DNA of 64,000 nt. Origin: Mucidula mucida (lineage: Eukaryota; Basidiomycota; Agaricomycetes; Agaricales; Physalacriaceae). Below the pieces are notes generated by a model. The model worked only from the letters and a program-made list of their open reading frames with translations, did no database searches and was not told the DNA's origin. The stretch is taken from the NCBI GenBank assembly GCA_015501055.1, contig JADNYV010000084.1:83363-147362 (forward strand), read 5' to 3'. Every line of letters starts with the position of its first letter. Positions within the stretch are counted from its first letter, which is position 1. Of the stretch, positions 34,701 through 45,759 are shown one piece after another. The translations under genes were made by a program, and so were the position numbers.

Positions 34701-35996
34701 GGCCAGGGGAGGTTGTGCTGTTGACGGGGAGCACAGGGTCTCTGGGGTCGCACCTGCTTGAGCTGCTGGTGAAGGACCCTGCTGTGGAGTGCGTGTATGC
34801 GTTGAACAGGCGGGACTCGAAGGGGTATCGTTCGGTGTATATCCGCCAGGCGACGGCGTTCAAGGATCGGGATCTGGACTATTCGATTTTGAATTTTGAG
34901 AAGTTGCAGTTGCTGGAAGGGAATTTGGCGGAAGAGTGTTTTGGGCTTGAGGAGCATGTCTTTGAGGAACTGCGCCGTGAAGTTACGTGCATTATTCACA
35001 ATAGTAAGTTTGATGTGTTCATCATAACATTGGGCGGGGAGTTCATTTGTTCAACAAGGCTGGTCGCTTAATTTTGGAACGACGTTGTCATCTCTAGAGC
35101 CATTGATTACTGGAACGCGCCGTTTGATCGACTTTGCGCTTTCCTCTGAACAACGCGTGCCGCCAAAGTTGGTCTTTGTGAGCACGTTGACGTTTTTGAG
35201 TGAGTCGAGTTCCCTTCACAAATCCTAGGAGTGCTTTCGATTGACCTTTTTGGTAGATTGGCCTTCCGGATCCGCAGTCCCAGAAGGTCCTAACGAACGA
35301 CCGTCCACAGCCTTGGGCACAGGATATACCGAGTCCAAATGGATCGCAGAGAGCGTCCTCGTAAAAGCAGCGGAACAAACGGACCTTCAAGTCTCCATCA
35401 TCCGCATCGGCCAGCTCTCCGGCGGCCCCAACGGGTCCTGGAATCCCAAAGAGTGGCTTCCCTCGCTGATCAGGTCTGCGCAAGTCGTGCAGTGCATGCC
35501 GAGTCCAGTCGGGGTACGTGCTCCCTCTCCTCTCTTCGTCTCTCCCACAGCCCACCGACACAGCATACTTTACTAGCTCCTCGCCTGGATGCCCGTGCAC
35601 TTGGCAGCCGCAGCCATCCTCGAAATGCGCCACAGTCCGCACCCGTTTATGAATCTCGCGCATCCGGATCCGGTGCCGGCTGTGGCCGTCTTTCAGGCGC
35701 TCGCCGATAAGCTGCAGGTGCCGCTGGTGGGCTATGCGGAGTGGCTGATGACGCTGGAGGCGTCTATGCGCGCGGGGCGGTCGTTGACGTCCATGTCTTT
35801 GCTCGACTTTTACCGCACGGCGTATCGTCCTCCGTCGGGGGATGTCTCTAGTGAGGCGTTTGGGATGGCGCGTGCGGATACTGCTTGCGCGAGGGAAGCT
35901 GCGCCGCTGGTGCATAGCAGTATAGCCAGACTCGGTCCTGGAGATGTAGATAGTTGGGTACGGTATTGGCGCAGAATAGGGCTTCTAACGCGTTGA
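31778..35996 (+). CDS. NRPS-like adenylation-thiolation-reductase (A-T-R) enzyme
   Basis: About ten exons encode an adenylate-forming reductase of roughly 1000 aa. The adenylation domain includes the core motif HSSGTTSSPK (split by an intron near 32452-32507), IYGATEFGVVSNF, and WRLYGRTDDIIQHSSGYKT. The thiolation domain has DLFQAGCDSLQATW, whose phosphopantetheine-carrying Ser codon (AGC) is itself split by the intron at about 34381-34428. The C-terminal reductase has the NAD(P)-binding VVLLTGSTGSLGSHLLELL and the catalytic YTESKW pair. Such enzymes activate a carboxylic acid and release it as an aldehyde or alcohol; basidiomycetes have many. The substrate is not predictable here. An in-frame ATG also lies at 31745; I chose 31778 (MLSRTPQG). 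There is no condensation domain. Confidence 0.85.
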
Positions 35997-36370
35997 CAAT
36001 ATACTCTATCACAATCTGCAAAAGGTTGAGCCCTTTCTAAGATTGCCTGTTTTGTAGCTCTTATTAAGTCTTAATGGTCTTCTTGTATTGGCCTTGATCA
36101 ACTTCTGTCCCACCATTGAATCTGCCACTGTGCTACCTCAGAACATTGCTTGCCTTTCCTGGGGATAAATGTGTTCCTGAATTACAAGCAGGGTATCCGG
36201 GCAAGAAACATCATATACATAGCAAAGAGTAGAAACAAAGAAGTCCGAACACAGTACCACCCGCCCGCAAGGTGTATTAAATCCTGGAATCATTTACTCC
36301 ATGTGAGGAAGAAAACTAAGACTATGGGCATAGATACAACCACGACGGGAAGGAATACAGAAGGAACAGA
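35997..36370. other. No gene recognised (convergent 3' ends)
   Basis: About 370 bp between the tail-to-tail A-T-R and synaptobrevin genes. A T-rich stretch (36030-36090) probably carries the polyadenylation signal of the A-T-R gene. Nothing coding is visible. Confidence 0.4.
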
Positions 36371-36911
36371 TCATTTCTGTGTCGCCTTAACAATGGAAAC
36401 CACGATAATAACAATAATCACTGCGATTGCGACTCCAATGATGATTCGCATCTGACAAGGGCGTGTTGGTAGGGATAATGAACGGAAATAATGGAGCATA
36501 CCTTCATGTCCTTCCACCTACGCGAAGGATATGACGTGAACGGAAGTGTGAGACAGCGACAAGCTAATAAACATACCACATATTCTGCAGAAAATGTCAG
36601 AGTCGGACAACATACAGTAAGCGAGTTGAACGCACCTTTCGGACTCGGTTAGCACCGCGCCGGAATCCCTGGGCAGAGACAGCAAGGTTATCTAGACCAC
36701 GTCAGACGGTGTTCGTCCGTTCTGTTGCGGACGGACCTGTCTTGTCCTGCAGCGAATCCAACCGCTCTCCTCTCTCCGCCACTTTGGTGATGTTCTCCCG
36801 CATAATTCCAACGGTGTCGTCAATTTGTGCCTGGATAGCAGCAGTCTTCGGATTTCCGGCCCCCTGAGAGGCGCCTGACGGGTTCGAAGACGAGCCATTG
36901 CGAGGCAAGTA
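36371..36911 (-). CDS. SNC1: Synaptobrevin/VAMP-type v-SNARE (Snc1-like)
   Basis: The R-SNARE of post-Golgi and endocytic vesicles, pairing with plasma-membrane Q-SNAREs. Visible exons: 36911-36737, 36691-36636, 36584-36577, 36517-36502 and 36451-36371. The SNARE motif runs from [18 protein letters not shown] through [19 protein letters not shown], with the zero-layer Arg in AERGERL, to [12 protein letters not shown]. It is followed by NMWWKDMK and a single membrane anchor ([19 protein letters not shown]) near the C-terminus. Two of the exons are only 8 and 16 nt and code for MWWKDMK. The start is unresolved: [12 protein letters not shown] follows an acceptor at about 36913, and the exon with the ATG further upstream could not be fixed. 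Confidence 0.88.
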
Positions 36912-37477
36912 CGGGTCGTAAGGTTCAGACCTGGAGACAAGGCGTTAACGGCTGCGAGCACGGTCTTGCTGGACGATGACGACGAACATTATCAAAGTGT
37001 GGTCTACAGAAACGGTGTATTGGTGAGCTCGTCGTTCGTAACAGCGCCGCCGCTGTGTAGCGCGGCGTGAAAGACCTGCTCACCGTTTCAAACGATTTTA
37101 AACGGAAAAGTAGACGGGCGTTAGTGTACAAGGAGGTGGAGGCGCTGTTGGTCGTTTCTCACGTGGGTAACACAGTCAGTCACCGTCACGCTACGCGGCG
37201 CTACCCTGATTACGCGCACGGCCATGACCGGATGCCTCGGCTACTTGCGCAGTAATTCAAAGGCGCTGCTCTCGGTCCCTGACAGTCATATCGGTTTACG
37301 CCGCCGTCCATTTCTTCAGGCAGCGACGAGGAGCCTGCGAGGAGCGGCCAAGAAGTGTTCACAGCCTTAGATGGTATCATCGGCGAGGAATCTTTCGTTT
37401 CAGTCTTCATGATGCGGGCAGTCATGAAATTGACAAAGTCTCAACCTCGCAAAACGCCAAAAATGTGCCATAGAGTG

Positions 37478-37535
37478 TATTGTCCCCGCGCCACGAATTT
37501 CTTGGACATGCTTCCGCTAAGCTCTCCTAAGTATG
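37478..37535 (-). pseudogene. Short relic matching the AtuA-like gene's 3' end
   Basis: About 50 bp (CGCGCCACGAATTTCTTGGACATG on the plus strand, shown here only in part) resemble the last codons of the AtuA-like gene at 37.67 kb (D-L-P-K-E-F-L-A-R-G). It suggests a partial tandem duplication of that gene's tail. Coding potential is nil, and chance similarity is possible over so short a length. Confidence 0.3.
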
Positions 37536-37663
37536 AATCCTGCTCCTTATGAAGGAAATTCAACCACTTTCTTGTGTGTTGACGGACATGTGGATATTAA
37601 TACTATCAATGTTGGCGTATTCGGGCCCGTAGGGTACTGTTTCTCAACAAAACAGTCATCACT

Positions 37664-40020
37664 TCAAATTCTCCCTCGCGCCAGAAATTCCTTGGGCAAG
37701 TCAACATACTTCGCCCTCAAAAATTCCGCCAAGCTCTTCCCCAGCGCATCCATCCTACTCGTCGAGGAAACGCCGTTGCCCAGGTAGTCATGAACAACCT
37801 GCCGAACCTGATCAACATGTTCCCCCCATAATAGCGCTAGCACGGCACTCACAAAGTGGACAGCCCAGATACCCGGAAAAACTACACGTTCAATCCTATT
37901 ACCCACGAACTCCTCAGAAAGAAGTTCAATCATCTTCTTGAGCGATAAAAGGGACCTGAGCCACGGGTACTCGTCTTCGTGGCGCACGAAGAAACCAACA
38001 TTGACATCTATACGCGCTCAACAAGATCGTTTTCATCCGGGGGTGTTAGAACTCACTACCACCCTTGTCCTGCGACGTTTTGTCAGAACAAGGATATAAG
38101 GGAGATCAGAGTCAAACCCCAGAGCGTGCATGAACGATCCATCCCAGAGGTCCGCGAATAGTCTCAAGAGCAATACTTGGATCAACTTGCCCTTTACCGG
38201 CGGAATTCGACTGTCTTAACGGAGCAGTGGTTTGACTTGGTCCTGTAACAGTTACAGCAGACTCTGTACCAACAAATGATACTGATTCGTCAGATACTTG
38301 ATGTTCATCAAAGCTGGCCAGCTACAGAACCATCAGTTTCAAGCGTCAATGAACCGACGCGTACTATTCGATGTACGGCTTAGGAAGAGAAATGCGGCGA
38401 TCAAGCTACAAACAGTTGCAATTGAAAAGCAAGTGCATGTTCCGCTCACGTTGAAATGCATTCCAGGAAATGTCCAATCCTTCCACGAACGCGAGCTGAT
38501 CATATTTCAAATGCGAAAAGGCTTCAAGCTTCGGTGCCTGCGCGAAGATTCGAAGCATCGCCGTGCCTAACGCCTCAGTAAGGGATCTCTTGCGGTCTTG
38601 GTCCAAGTTCAAAAATACCGCCTCATATCGCGTAGGTACTGGGACACGTACACTCCGTATTGCGTAAAATCAAAGACGCTAAACTCTTGAATCTTCTCGC
38701 CCAAATGGGCCTTGACATGCAGCTCCACGTTTGCAAACTTTTCTATCGCTCAGTGAGGGCCGATGCTAGTGGGTAATGATACAGAATAACTCACCTTTAA
38801 TATCAAGCCGGTAGCGCACACCCATTGTTCCGCCTGGTACCCCCCAACAGCGCAATAGCCACCTTTGTGGTATCCGGCGGTGCAGCCCCCTTCACATTAA
38901 AACGCGAATACGATCCCTTCCCACTTCCTGTACTTGAACATCGTTCAGAATGCCCTGTACATCGGGATTGAGGTATATCTAATAACACCGCACGTCAGCA
39001 CAAACCTCATCAAAGGCATTGAGATACACCGACATTCCCTTGTAACTCGTATAATATCTGAGATCGAACAGTATCGATAGTGACCACCCCATTGAAGTCG
39101 CCTTCTTCCGGTCGAGTAATGACGAAAGTCCCATCGGCAGATACCTCTGTGATGGGAAAAGCCAATCAATGCATCGTTCAGCCCCCAGAGATTGAAGCCC
39201 GAGAAATTGCCCCCGTACAATACGCGCCGCATTCCTGTACAAGCTCGTTAGCGACCGCGTGCCACCGATCTGCATGGACACCTACATGCAATGTCCAGCC
39301 AGAAGCGCACCAGCAAGACGGTCGTATGCGTTCCATGACCATCCATGCCACCATTGCGAAGCGGCGATCACAGGTGAAGCGTCCGTAACGCGGCCAGTCT
39401 GAGGATCAGTGGCAGAAGCTCACTTCCAGGAAAAGCGTGGCACTACGATAATGATATCCGCACCCGCCTCAGTGCCCCAACGATGGCTCGGGCCCACAAT
39501 AGCATTGCAGAGATGGTTGGAGACCCCACGATGCGAGTGGTTTTGGTCTTCCAAGTGCGGAAAGCGCTCGCCGTCTGTAGTGAGGCTGGAGATGAACGGG
39601 AGAACGTCGTCTCCAGTTACCGCCGCCACCTGAGGGGAGCTCCCTCGTCGTTCGCTGAATAGTGAGCCGAAGGACTGACCTTCATTCTTGATAACCTCGG
39701 ACTTGAGCAGCTTGTCGCAAGCGTCAGCGAGAGCAGAAGGATTCAATCCTCCAGCATTCGTGATGACCTGAGCAGGAAATGAGAACGAAATCTCCACAAG
39801 GTGATTTGGCGCCCACTCGAAGACGCTTCTCAACAATCACGTCATAGCATCGGTAAACTGTCGAAAGAACTGCATCTCGTATCCCTTCGTCGGGTCCTGC
39901 AGTCTGTCTAGCGCAAGGCGAGCGATATTCACTTCCGCAAGATAGTCGCCAAAGAGAATATCGACATTTCCGTGCGTCGCTTGGCGCAGAAGACCGTCGC
40001 TGGAATTTACAAAGCTAAAA
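37664..40020 (-). pseudogene. AtuA-like (DUF1446) acyclic terpene utilisation family gene, decayed
   Basis: Order from 5' to 3': VDILFGDYLAEVNIARLAL (39.95 kb), QVITNAGGLNPSALADAC, VAAVTGDDVLPF, then across an intron (GTAGTG...CTCAG, about 39450-39402) TGRVTDASPVIAASQWWHG, GGNFSGFN, SADGTFVITRPEEGDFNG, PPDTTKVAI, GGYQAEQWV, and the C-terminal VNVGFFVRHEDEYPWLRSLL and VVHDYLGNGVSSTSRMDALG. All belong to the AtuA family, whose bacterial members act in acyclic terpene breakdown but whose exact reaction is unsettled. At least three single-base losses break the frame: in the G run before GGNFSGF (about 39210), before FNVKGAA (about 38900) and in the G run of GGYQ (about 38846). The N-terminal exon is not identified. 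All breaks being 1-nt losses, two of them in G runs, leaves assembly error possible. Confidence 0.7.
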
Positions 40021-40429
40021 AAAATTGGTCGTGCAATGAAGAACCGTACGCACTATCTGTCGCCAGCATATCCGCTGAACGCGCCAATCTACAGTGCGTT
40101 TGAGCAGACGAACAACGATAATGACGGGCCTACTCGGATAGGTCGCCGGTCGACTCTTGGAGCAGCCATTTGTACAATGGTGGGAAGGCATTTTGACTTG
40201 CCTTTATATATAACTTGCTTCGTGAGCGTAAGGGAGCATGAGACGATGACACGAGGCCACTTGACGTGATGCTAGAAGGTTAGATGCGCTCACGCGAAGT
40301 CTGCAAAGTTCCAGGCTCCTTTCAGTAGTCTATATGGCCTCGATGGCCTTTACAACCGTGACGTGAAGGGCAACATGAAGTGTCCCTACGCAGTGCCAAC
40401 AAAGTTTAGAGACGACATAACGTTGAACG

Positions 40430-40810
40430 AGCTGCAAAGTGCTGACTATGGCAGGACATAGCAGGCAACGGAAGAGGGAGCTGAGGGAATGAGACGGGTG
40501 GTCAAGGAATCTGAGTGCTACAAGGGTTAAGAGAAAATCAACTAGCAGGTATAAGTACCAGAGCCCACGGACAAGAAAATAACAAAACCAGTGACTCACC
40601 CATAAGATGAAGAAGGCACAGACAATGACAACAGATAGCATGGACCATATCGCAACAGTGTTCAGACGACTGCCAGTGCTCGAAGAGCAGTCACGAAATC
40701 GTAGAGTACGAGTTTTGAAAGAGAGTGTTCTGAAGAAGCATTTGATCTGGTAGATTTAGATTACGAGATTAATAGTTCGATTGGTAGGTATAAAACATGA
40801 CACATGGATA
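40430..40810 (+). pseudogene. Decayed copy of the 3' part of the first gene (1.18-1.56 kb)
   Basis: The sequence repeats, with about 70-80 percent identity by eye, the Arg/Glu-rich C-terminus and downstream region of the unidentified gene at 239-1456. Shared phrases include AGCTAGCAGGTATA-like (ACTAGCAGGTATA here), CCCACGGACAAG and GGTATAAAACATGACACATG. The frame is disrupted. It sits directly left of family copy 3, in the same relation as the intact gene to copy 1. Confidence 0.55.
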
Positions 40811-40829
40811 TTAGACTCTTCATCAAAGA

Positions 40830-41379
40830 TCAGAAGCTGCGCGATGGCACAATGCGCTTGACCTTCTCCTTCTTCTCAACAAAATAGCCCTTCCTTGTCT
40901 CCTTTAGCGTGTAACACCCCTCTGCGACGACTGACGTGGGATTGCGTAGCAAAGGTGACGGCGGGTACGTGTCAAGACATCCTTGTTTCTTCATCAACTT
41001 GACCTTCTTAGGCCGCCCTAGTCTGGCGACACACTTGGCCGCTCGCACCACGGGCACGTCCGTGTCAGGTGGATAGGGATTGGACGAGGAGGGGGATGTA
41101 AATGGCCATGTGATGGGTTGGAGCTTTTTCACTAGTGGACATGTGATGGGCTCAAGCTGCTTCTTGAGCGACTGCTTGAATGACACTGTAATCCATGATC
41201 AGGAGGTGGCAAATGAAATCGAGGAAAGAGCACATACACTTTGGTTTGCCATATATGTCTTCCATGACGGCTGGGGAGTCCCAGTCGACATAGGCTGCGC
41301 GGATTTCGGGGGCTTCCATGAAGAATGTAGGTGACATGCGAGTGCCAGGGATCATAGGTTTGAATCCGGTCAATTTCAT
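40830..41379 (-). CDS. Small divergent-pair family, copy 3 (intact, 165 aa)
   Basis: Two exons (41379-41238 and 41185-40830) with a 52-nt phase-1 intron encode 165 aa. I do not recognise the family. The protein is basic. It begins MKLTGFKPMIPGTRMSPTFF and contains a duplicated motif (LEPIT-P-LVKKLQPIT-P), then a Pro-rich linker, DTDVPVVRAAK, ARLGRPKKVKLMKK (a GRPKK element that resembles a nuclear localisation signal or a degenerate AT-hook), and a C-terminal GCYTLKETRKGYFVEKKEK. There is no signal peptide or membrane segment. It is divergently paired with copy 4 and has a TATA box (41445-41452) about 66-73 nt before the ATG. Closest to copy 5 at 44.2 kb. Confidence 0.7.
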
Positions 41380-42418
41380 GGTTAGATAAACTGCCAGTGA
41401 TGTGATAGAGATGTAAATTATATATTGTCAAAATTTGGGAAGGGTTTTTATAGTCGGTAGAGCACTGAGACTGTCGGAGGACACGTCTTGAGAAGAGAGG
41501 AGCCATTCCTGTGCCGACTCAGATAGTTGTGAAGAGGGGCCATGTCTGGAATCCGCATAACCCTCTGCCCAGGCAAGTCGATGAGATCCAGCGACGCCTT
41601 CTGCGCCAAATGACTGCTCATGCAAACCGGCAACGTACCCAGCCATGTCGTTCAGTCAGGAAGTAGAGGTTAAACAATGATATCTAGAGATGCCAAAGGC
41701 CAGCTTTCAAGACGTTCCAAAGTCCGAGAGCAGTGCAGATTTCATAAACGCCGGAATGAGCAGTCTCTCCGAATGAAGACATGACGTGCTGAGACAGTGC
41801 GAGTGTGACAACATCAACGATCGCAGTGAGCGACTCAGCAGTCTGCCTCCGAGAGCAGTGCAGGTCGAATGTCGGACGCCATCTCACGGTGTAGATATAT
41901 GGAGAGTGAGACCATGCTCAAAAGACCATCCAGACAAAAGTCATGATAAAAGCCAGAGCAAGAAAAGAAAGCGTGGATGTTTGCTGGCCCATATTACCGC
42001 TCGATCGTTAAGTTTCTCACGCTCTCTTTGTCTCAGCTCGTCATCGTGTCTTCGCGTACTCTCTCCGGCGTCTAAATTCCACTTGCTCTCGGACTTTGCA
42101 ACCTCAGTAAAACTGACCTTTCGCTTCTCTGATAACATTAGTATCTCATAGGGGGGCTTGGATGTCTGCACTAGGCTTGAGCAACTTGTCTTAGGCTATG
42201 GATGTCACCCACTTGCACCGACTCGCCTGGGCAAAGGTTTATGTGCATTGTAGACATGGCCCCTCTTCACGACTATCTGAGTCGGCACAGGAATGGCTCC
42301 TCTCTTCTCGAGAGTGTTCTCCGACAGTCTCAGCACTCTAGCGGCTATAGATACCCTTCCCAGAACTTCATAATGTACATCTTTCGCCACTATCACATCA
42401 CTCGCACATCATTCAACC
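41380..42418. promoter_or_regulatory. Shared bidirectional spacer of family pair 2
   Basis: Promoter arms at each end are inverted copies of one another, as in pair 1. The TATA box for copy 3 is at 41445-41452; for copy 4 it is weakened to TATAGATA (42346-42353). The centre (about 41690-42170) matches the pair 3 spacer in the same orientation and the pair 1 spacer in the opposite orientation. It includes a repeated GAGAGCAGTGCAG phrase. Confidence 0.6.
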
Positions 42419-42978
42419 ATGAAATTGACCGGATTAAACCTATGAACACCAATGTTTGCACGTCACCTTACGTAGAAGGTCGCGCAGCCTATGTCAACTG
42501 CGAGACCGCGGCCGTCAAACATAGTAATGACAAAACCCATTATATGTCTTCTTTCCTCCAGTTACATTGGCGGCTACTAATATCGGATCGTAGTGTCACT
42601 TAAGCAATCGCTCAAGAAGCAGCTTGAGCCCATCACACGCCCACTCGTCAAAAAGCTTGAACCCATTACACGGCCGTTATTACCCCCCTTCGTCGTGTCA
42701 ACGTCCAACCCATACCCAGCGGACACGGACGTGCCCGCTGTGCGAGCGGCCAAGGCAGTCGTCAGACTAGGACGGCCCAAGAAGTTGCAATTAATGAAAA
42801 ACGAAGGTCTTGACATGTACCCGCCGTCGCCTTTGGTACGAAACCCCACGTCGCTCGTCCAGAGGGGTGCTATACGTTAGTGGAGACGAGGAAAGGGTAC
42901 TTTGTTGAGCAGAAGCCGAGGAAGATCAGGGGCAAGAGGCCTTCGAAGAGCAGTCTGCGCCAGCGAGCATCTTTATGA
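42419..42978 (+). pseudogene. Small divergent-pair family, copy 4 (frameshifted)
   Basis: Partner of copy 3. Two single-base losses against copy 6: in exon 1 near 42437 (GGATTAAACC for GG-TTTAAACC), which stops the frame within eight codons, and in exon 2 near 42860 before the GGTGCTATACG block. The sequence groups with copy 6 (LEPITRPLLPPFVVSTSNPYPADTD type), forming a second subfamily distinct from copies 3 and 5. Its TATA box is also altered. Confidence 0.7.
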
Positions 42979-43018
42979 CGAAGCACACCATCTGCATTGT
43001 TTATGATACCTAGTCAAT

Positions 43019-43351
43019 CTATGTCTCTTCATTTATCAAGCTGATACAAACATCTCTTTGAAAACCATCGATAACGTTGCCGTTACAGTTGCTGTCCAGA
43101 CTCATAACTTGTATTGTAGTTGCGTAGCAGCAATGCTTCAGTCCTTCCTTGTCTAAGAATGCAATAATCTGAGGATCATTTCGACCGTCAAGTAAGCGCG
43201 TATGTAGCGTGGGTGCATCAATCTGTAGCCGGAGGTGCTCCACGGCCTTCAGTGTCTTTAGTTTGCTCAGACCTGGCTGCGAGTAATAAATCTGTGGCGC
43301 TGGGTTCTTGGCAAAGAGAAGGGAGCGATGCATTTGTTTTCTACGTAGCAT
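43019..43351 (-). pseudogene. Unidentified relic frame downstream of copy 4
   Basis: A 110-codon minus-strand frame with no recognised domain. Its middle and end (VEHLRLQIDAPTLHTRLL, then QIIAFLDKEGLKH and VMSLDSNCNGNVI) resemble in spacing and sequence the frame at 46375-46569 downstream of copy 6, so both are probably remains of one gene that was duplicated together with the family pair. Confidence 0.4.
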
Positions 43352-43479
43352 GCCGCATGAAGATCTTGAAAACTGCCCAGCGGTCTACTAGAAGATCCGT
43401 GACATATCACAGAGTCTTGGCGAAGAGCGCTGGTGCGAGGTGTTGAGATTGTTTGTGATCTCCGAATCCATTGTTCATG

Positions 43480-43650
43480 AAGAATAGCATGTCCGCCAGT
43501 TCATCTAATGCGAGCCCCAGTTCGACGGGACCAGAGATGACGAACCTGCGCTCAGGAAACATGTTTGCATTCTTTGTTACAACGAAGGATGTCATTCCTC
43601 TCAGATAGACATTATGCAGAACCGTAGGGCCGTGCGCGACTGGAGGGCAT
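43480..43650 (-). pseudogene. Relic of a GT61 glycosyltransferase
   Basis: The minus strand reads VYLRGMTSFVVTKNANMFP then ERRFVISGPVELG, which matches the second conserved block of the intact GT61 gene at 14.9 kb (VYLREGTFFIVTKNESAFP then ERRFIISRPVALG). The rest of the catalytic domain is missing. Together with the 10.94-kb relic it shows at least two lost copies of this family nearby. Confidence 0.65.
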
Positions 43651-44232
43651 CCAGGCCGTCATCCTCGCCCGGGACTTGACATCCTAGATGCGCCAATCTT
43701 AATGCACCAATCTCTAGAGACGGACACGGTTAGGCTTAACACGCTACAGCTGAGCACCATGCAGGAGAGCACGACTACTGTAAAGGTATCTAAGTCGGAT
43801 ACCGTTACAGCTTTAAAGGTCAAAGGACACAGGCCCTGATGAAAGACGTTGCAGAGATAGTCGTATCGCGACACTTCCCAAAGTAAATCAGTCATGAAGC
43901 CACCGTAGGACGTTATGTATGTGATGGTTAAGGGAACAAGGAGCAAAGAGTTGCTAATGTGTGTGAAAGTTCTGCAGGGCTATGATTCGTCTGATGGCAT
44001 GTCGCCGGTGGCGGTGTGCTTGACGCGTGTCTGCGCTGGAGGGTTGGCTGATTTCTGGGATAATGTCAATGGCTTGAGCACACCTGTACTAAAACAGCAG
44101 AATCAGGACCGCATACGTGTCCTTTTACTGAGAGACAGTTTAGCAAAAAGTCTGATGTGCCACATTAGAAGATTATCGAGTTGCATTAGTAGTAGGTATA
44201 GAACATGACACATCACATGAATACTCGTGAGG
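43651..44232. other. No gene recognised
   Basis: About 580 bp between the GT61 relic and the tail of family copy 5. A Val/Leu/Ser-rich frame on the minus strand (about 43740-43830) could be the remains of the relic's membrane anchor. The last 60 bp (GGTATAGAACATGACACAT) match the sequence downstream of copies 1 and 3. Confidence 0.35.
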
Positions 44233-44781
44233 TCAGAAGCTGCGCGAAGGCACAATGCGCTTAACCTTCTCCTTCTTCTCAACAAAAAAACCCTTCCTCG
44301 TCTCCTTTAGCGTGTAACACCCCTCTGCTACGACTGATGTTGGATTGCGTATCAAAGGTGACGGCGGGTACTCGTCGAGACATCCTTGCTTCTTCATCAA
44401 CTTGACCTTCTTAGGTCGCCCTAATCTCGCAACACACTTGGCCGCTCGCACCACGGGCACGTCCGTGTCAGGTGGATAGGGATTGGACGAGGAGGGGGAT
44501 GTAAATGGCCATGTTATGGGTTGAAGCTTTTTCACGAGTGGACGTGTGAAGGGCTGAAGCTGTTTCTTCAGCGACTGCGTGAATGACACTGTAATCCGTA
44601 ATCAGAGGTGGCAAATGAAATCGAGGAAAGAGCACATACACTTTGGTTTGCCATATATGTCTTCCATGACGACTGGGGAGTCCCAGTCGACATAGGCTGC
44701 GCGGATTTCGGGGGCTTCCATGAAGAATGTAGGTGACATGCGAGTGCCAGGGATCATAGGTTTGAATCCGGTCAATTTCAT
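44233..44781 (-). CDS. Small divergent-pair family, copy 5 (intact, 165 aa)
   Basis: Two exons with the family intron (donor just after the AAACCAAAG codons near 44640, acceptor near 44589) give 165 aa, the same length as copies 3 and 6. It is nearly identical to copy 3, differing for example in KQLQPFTRP for KQLEPITCP and in the loss of none of the conserved blocks; GRPKKVKLMKK and KRIVPSRSF at the end are intact. Its promoter arm has TATAAAAA at about 44846-44853. It pairs head to head with copy 6; both members of this pair are open. Function unknown. Confidence 0.7.
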
Positions 44782-45759
44782 GGTTAGATAAACTGCGAGT
44801 GATGTGATAGAGATGTAAATTATATATTATCAAAATTTGGGAAGGGTTTTTATAGTCGGTAGAGCACTGAGACTGTCGGAGGACACGTCTCGAGAAGAGA
44901 GGAGCCATTCCTGTGCCGACTCAGATAGTTGTGAAGAGGGGCCATGTCTGGAATACGCATAACCCTCTGCCCAGGCAAGTCGGTGAGATCCAGCGACGCC
45001 TTCTCCGGGCAAATGCCTGCTCATGCAAATTGGCAACGTACCCAGCCGATGTCGTTCATTCAGAATGTAGAGGTCAAAGCAATGATATCTAGGGATGCCA
45101 AAAGATCAGTCTTCATGGTGTTCCAAAGGCCGAGGGCAGTACAGCTTTCATAAACGCCGGAATGAATAGTCTCTCCGAACGAAGACATGGAGAGCTGAGA
45201 CAGTGCGAGTGTGAGAACGTCAACGATCGCCGTCAGCGATCTGCGTCCGAGAGCAGTGCAGGTTGAACATCGGACGCTCTCTTACTATGTGCATATATGG
45301 GGAGTGAGACCAGGTTTAGACCCTCAGGAAAGTCGTGATGAAGAGCAGAGCAAGAAAAGAAAGCGTGGATGTTTGCTGGTCCATGTTGACCGCTCGATCG
45401 TTGGGTTTCTCACGCGCTCGTCATCGTACTCTCTCCGGCGTCTAGAATCCACTTGCTCTCGGACTTTGCGACCCAAGTGAACTTGACCTTTCGCTTCTCC
45501 ACCAAACATCAGTACTACATGATGTGGCTTGGACGTCTGCACTAGGCTCGAGCGACCCGTCTCAGGCTATGGATCTCACCGAACTGCCTGGGCGAAGGGT
45601 TATGCATATTCCAGACATGACCCCCATCTGAGTCGACACAGGAATGGCTCCTCTCTTCTCGAGACGTAGTCTCAGTGCTCTACCGACTATAAAGACCCTT
45701 CCCAAAACTTGTTAACATGTATTTCACACCGAAATCACACCACTCCACTCGAACCAACC
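44782..45759. promoter_or_regulatory. Shared bidirectional spacer of family pair 3
   Basis: Inverted promoter arms with TATA elements for copy 5 (44846-44853) and copy 6 (TATAAAG, 45689-45695). The centre is collinear with the pair 2 spacer, with small deletions. It is the only pair in which both divergent genes remain open, so it is the best candidate for a working bidirectional promoter. Confidence 0.6.

Noticed and set aside
34217..34999. 260-codon minus-strand frame inside the A-T-R gene
   Set aside because: Antisense to the thiolation and reductase exons, whose motifs are clear; codon composition is that expected of a shadow frame.
35094..35915. 273-codon minus-strand frame
   Set aside because: Antisense to the reductase C-terminus, with no recognisable domain.
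43659..43946. 95-codon minus-strand frame as a membrane protein gene
   Set aside because: Only a short hydrophobic stretch is present. It lies directly upstream of the GT61 relic and is better seen as part of that decayed locus.
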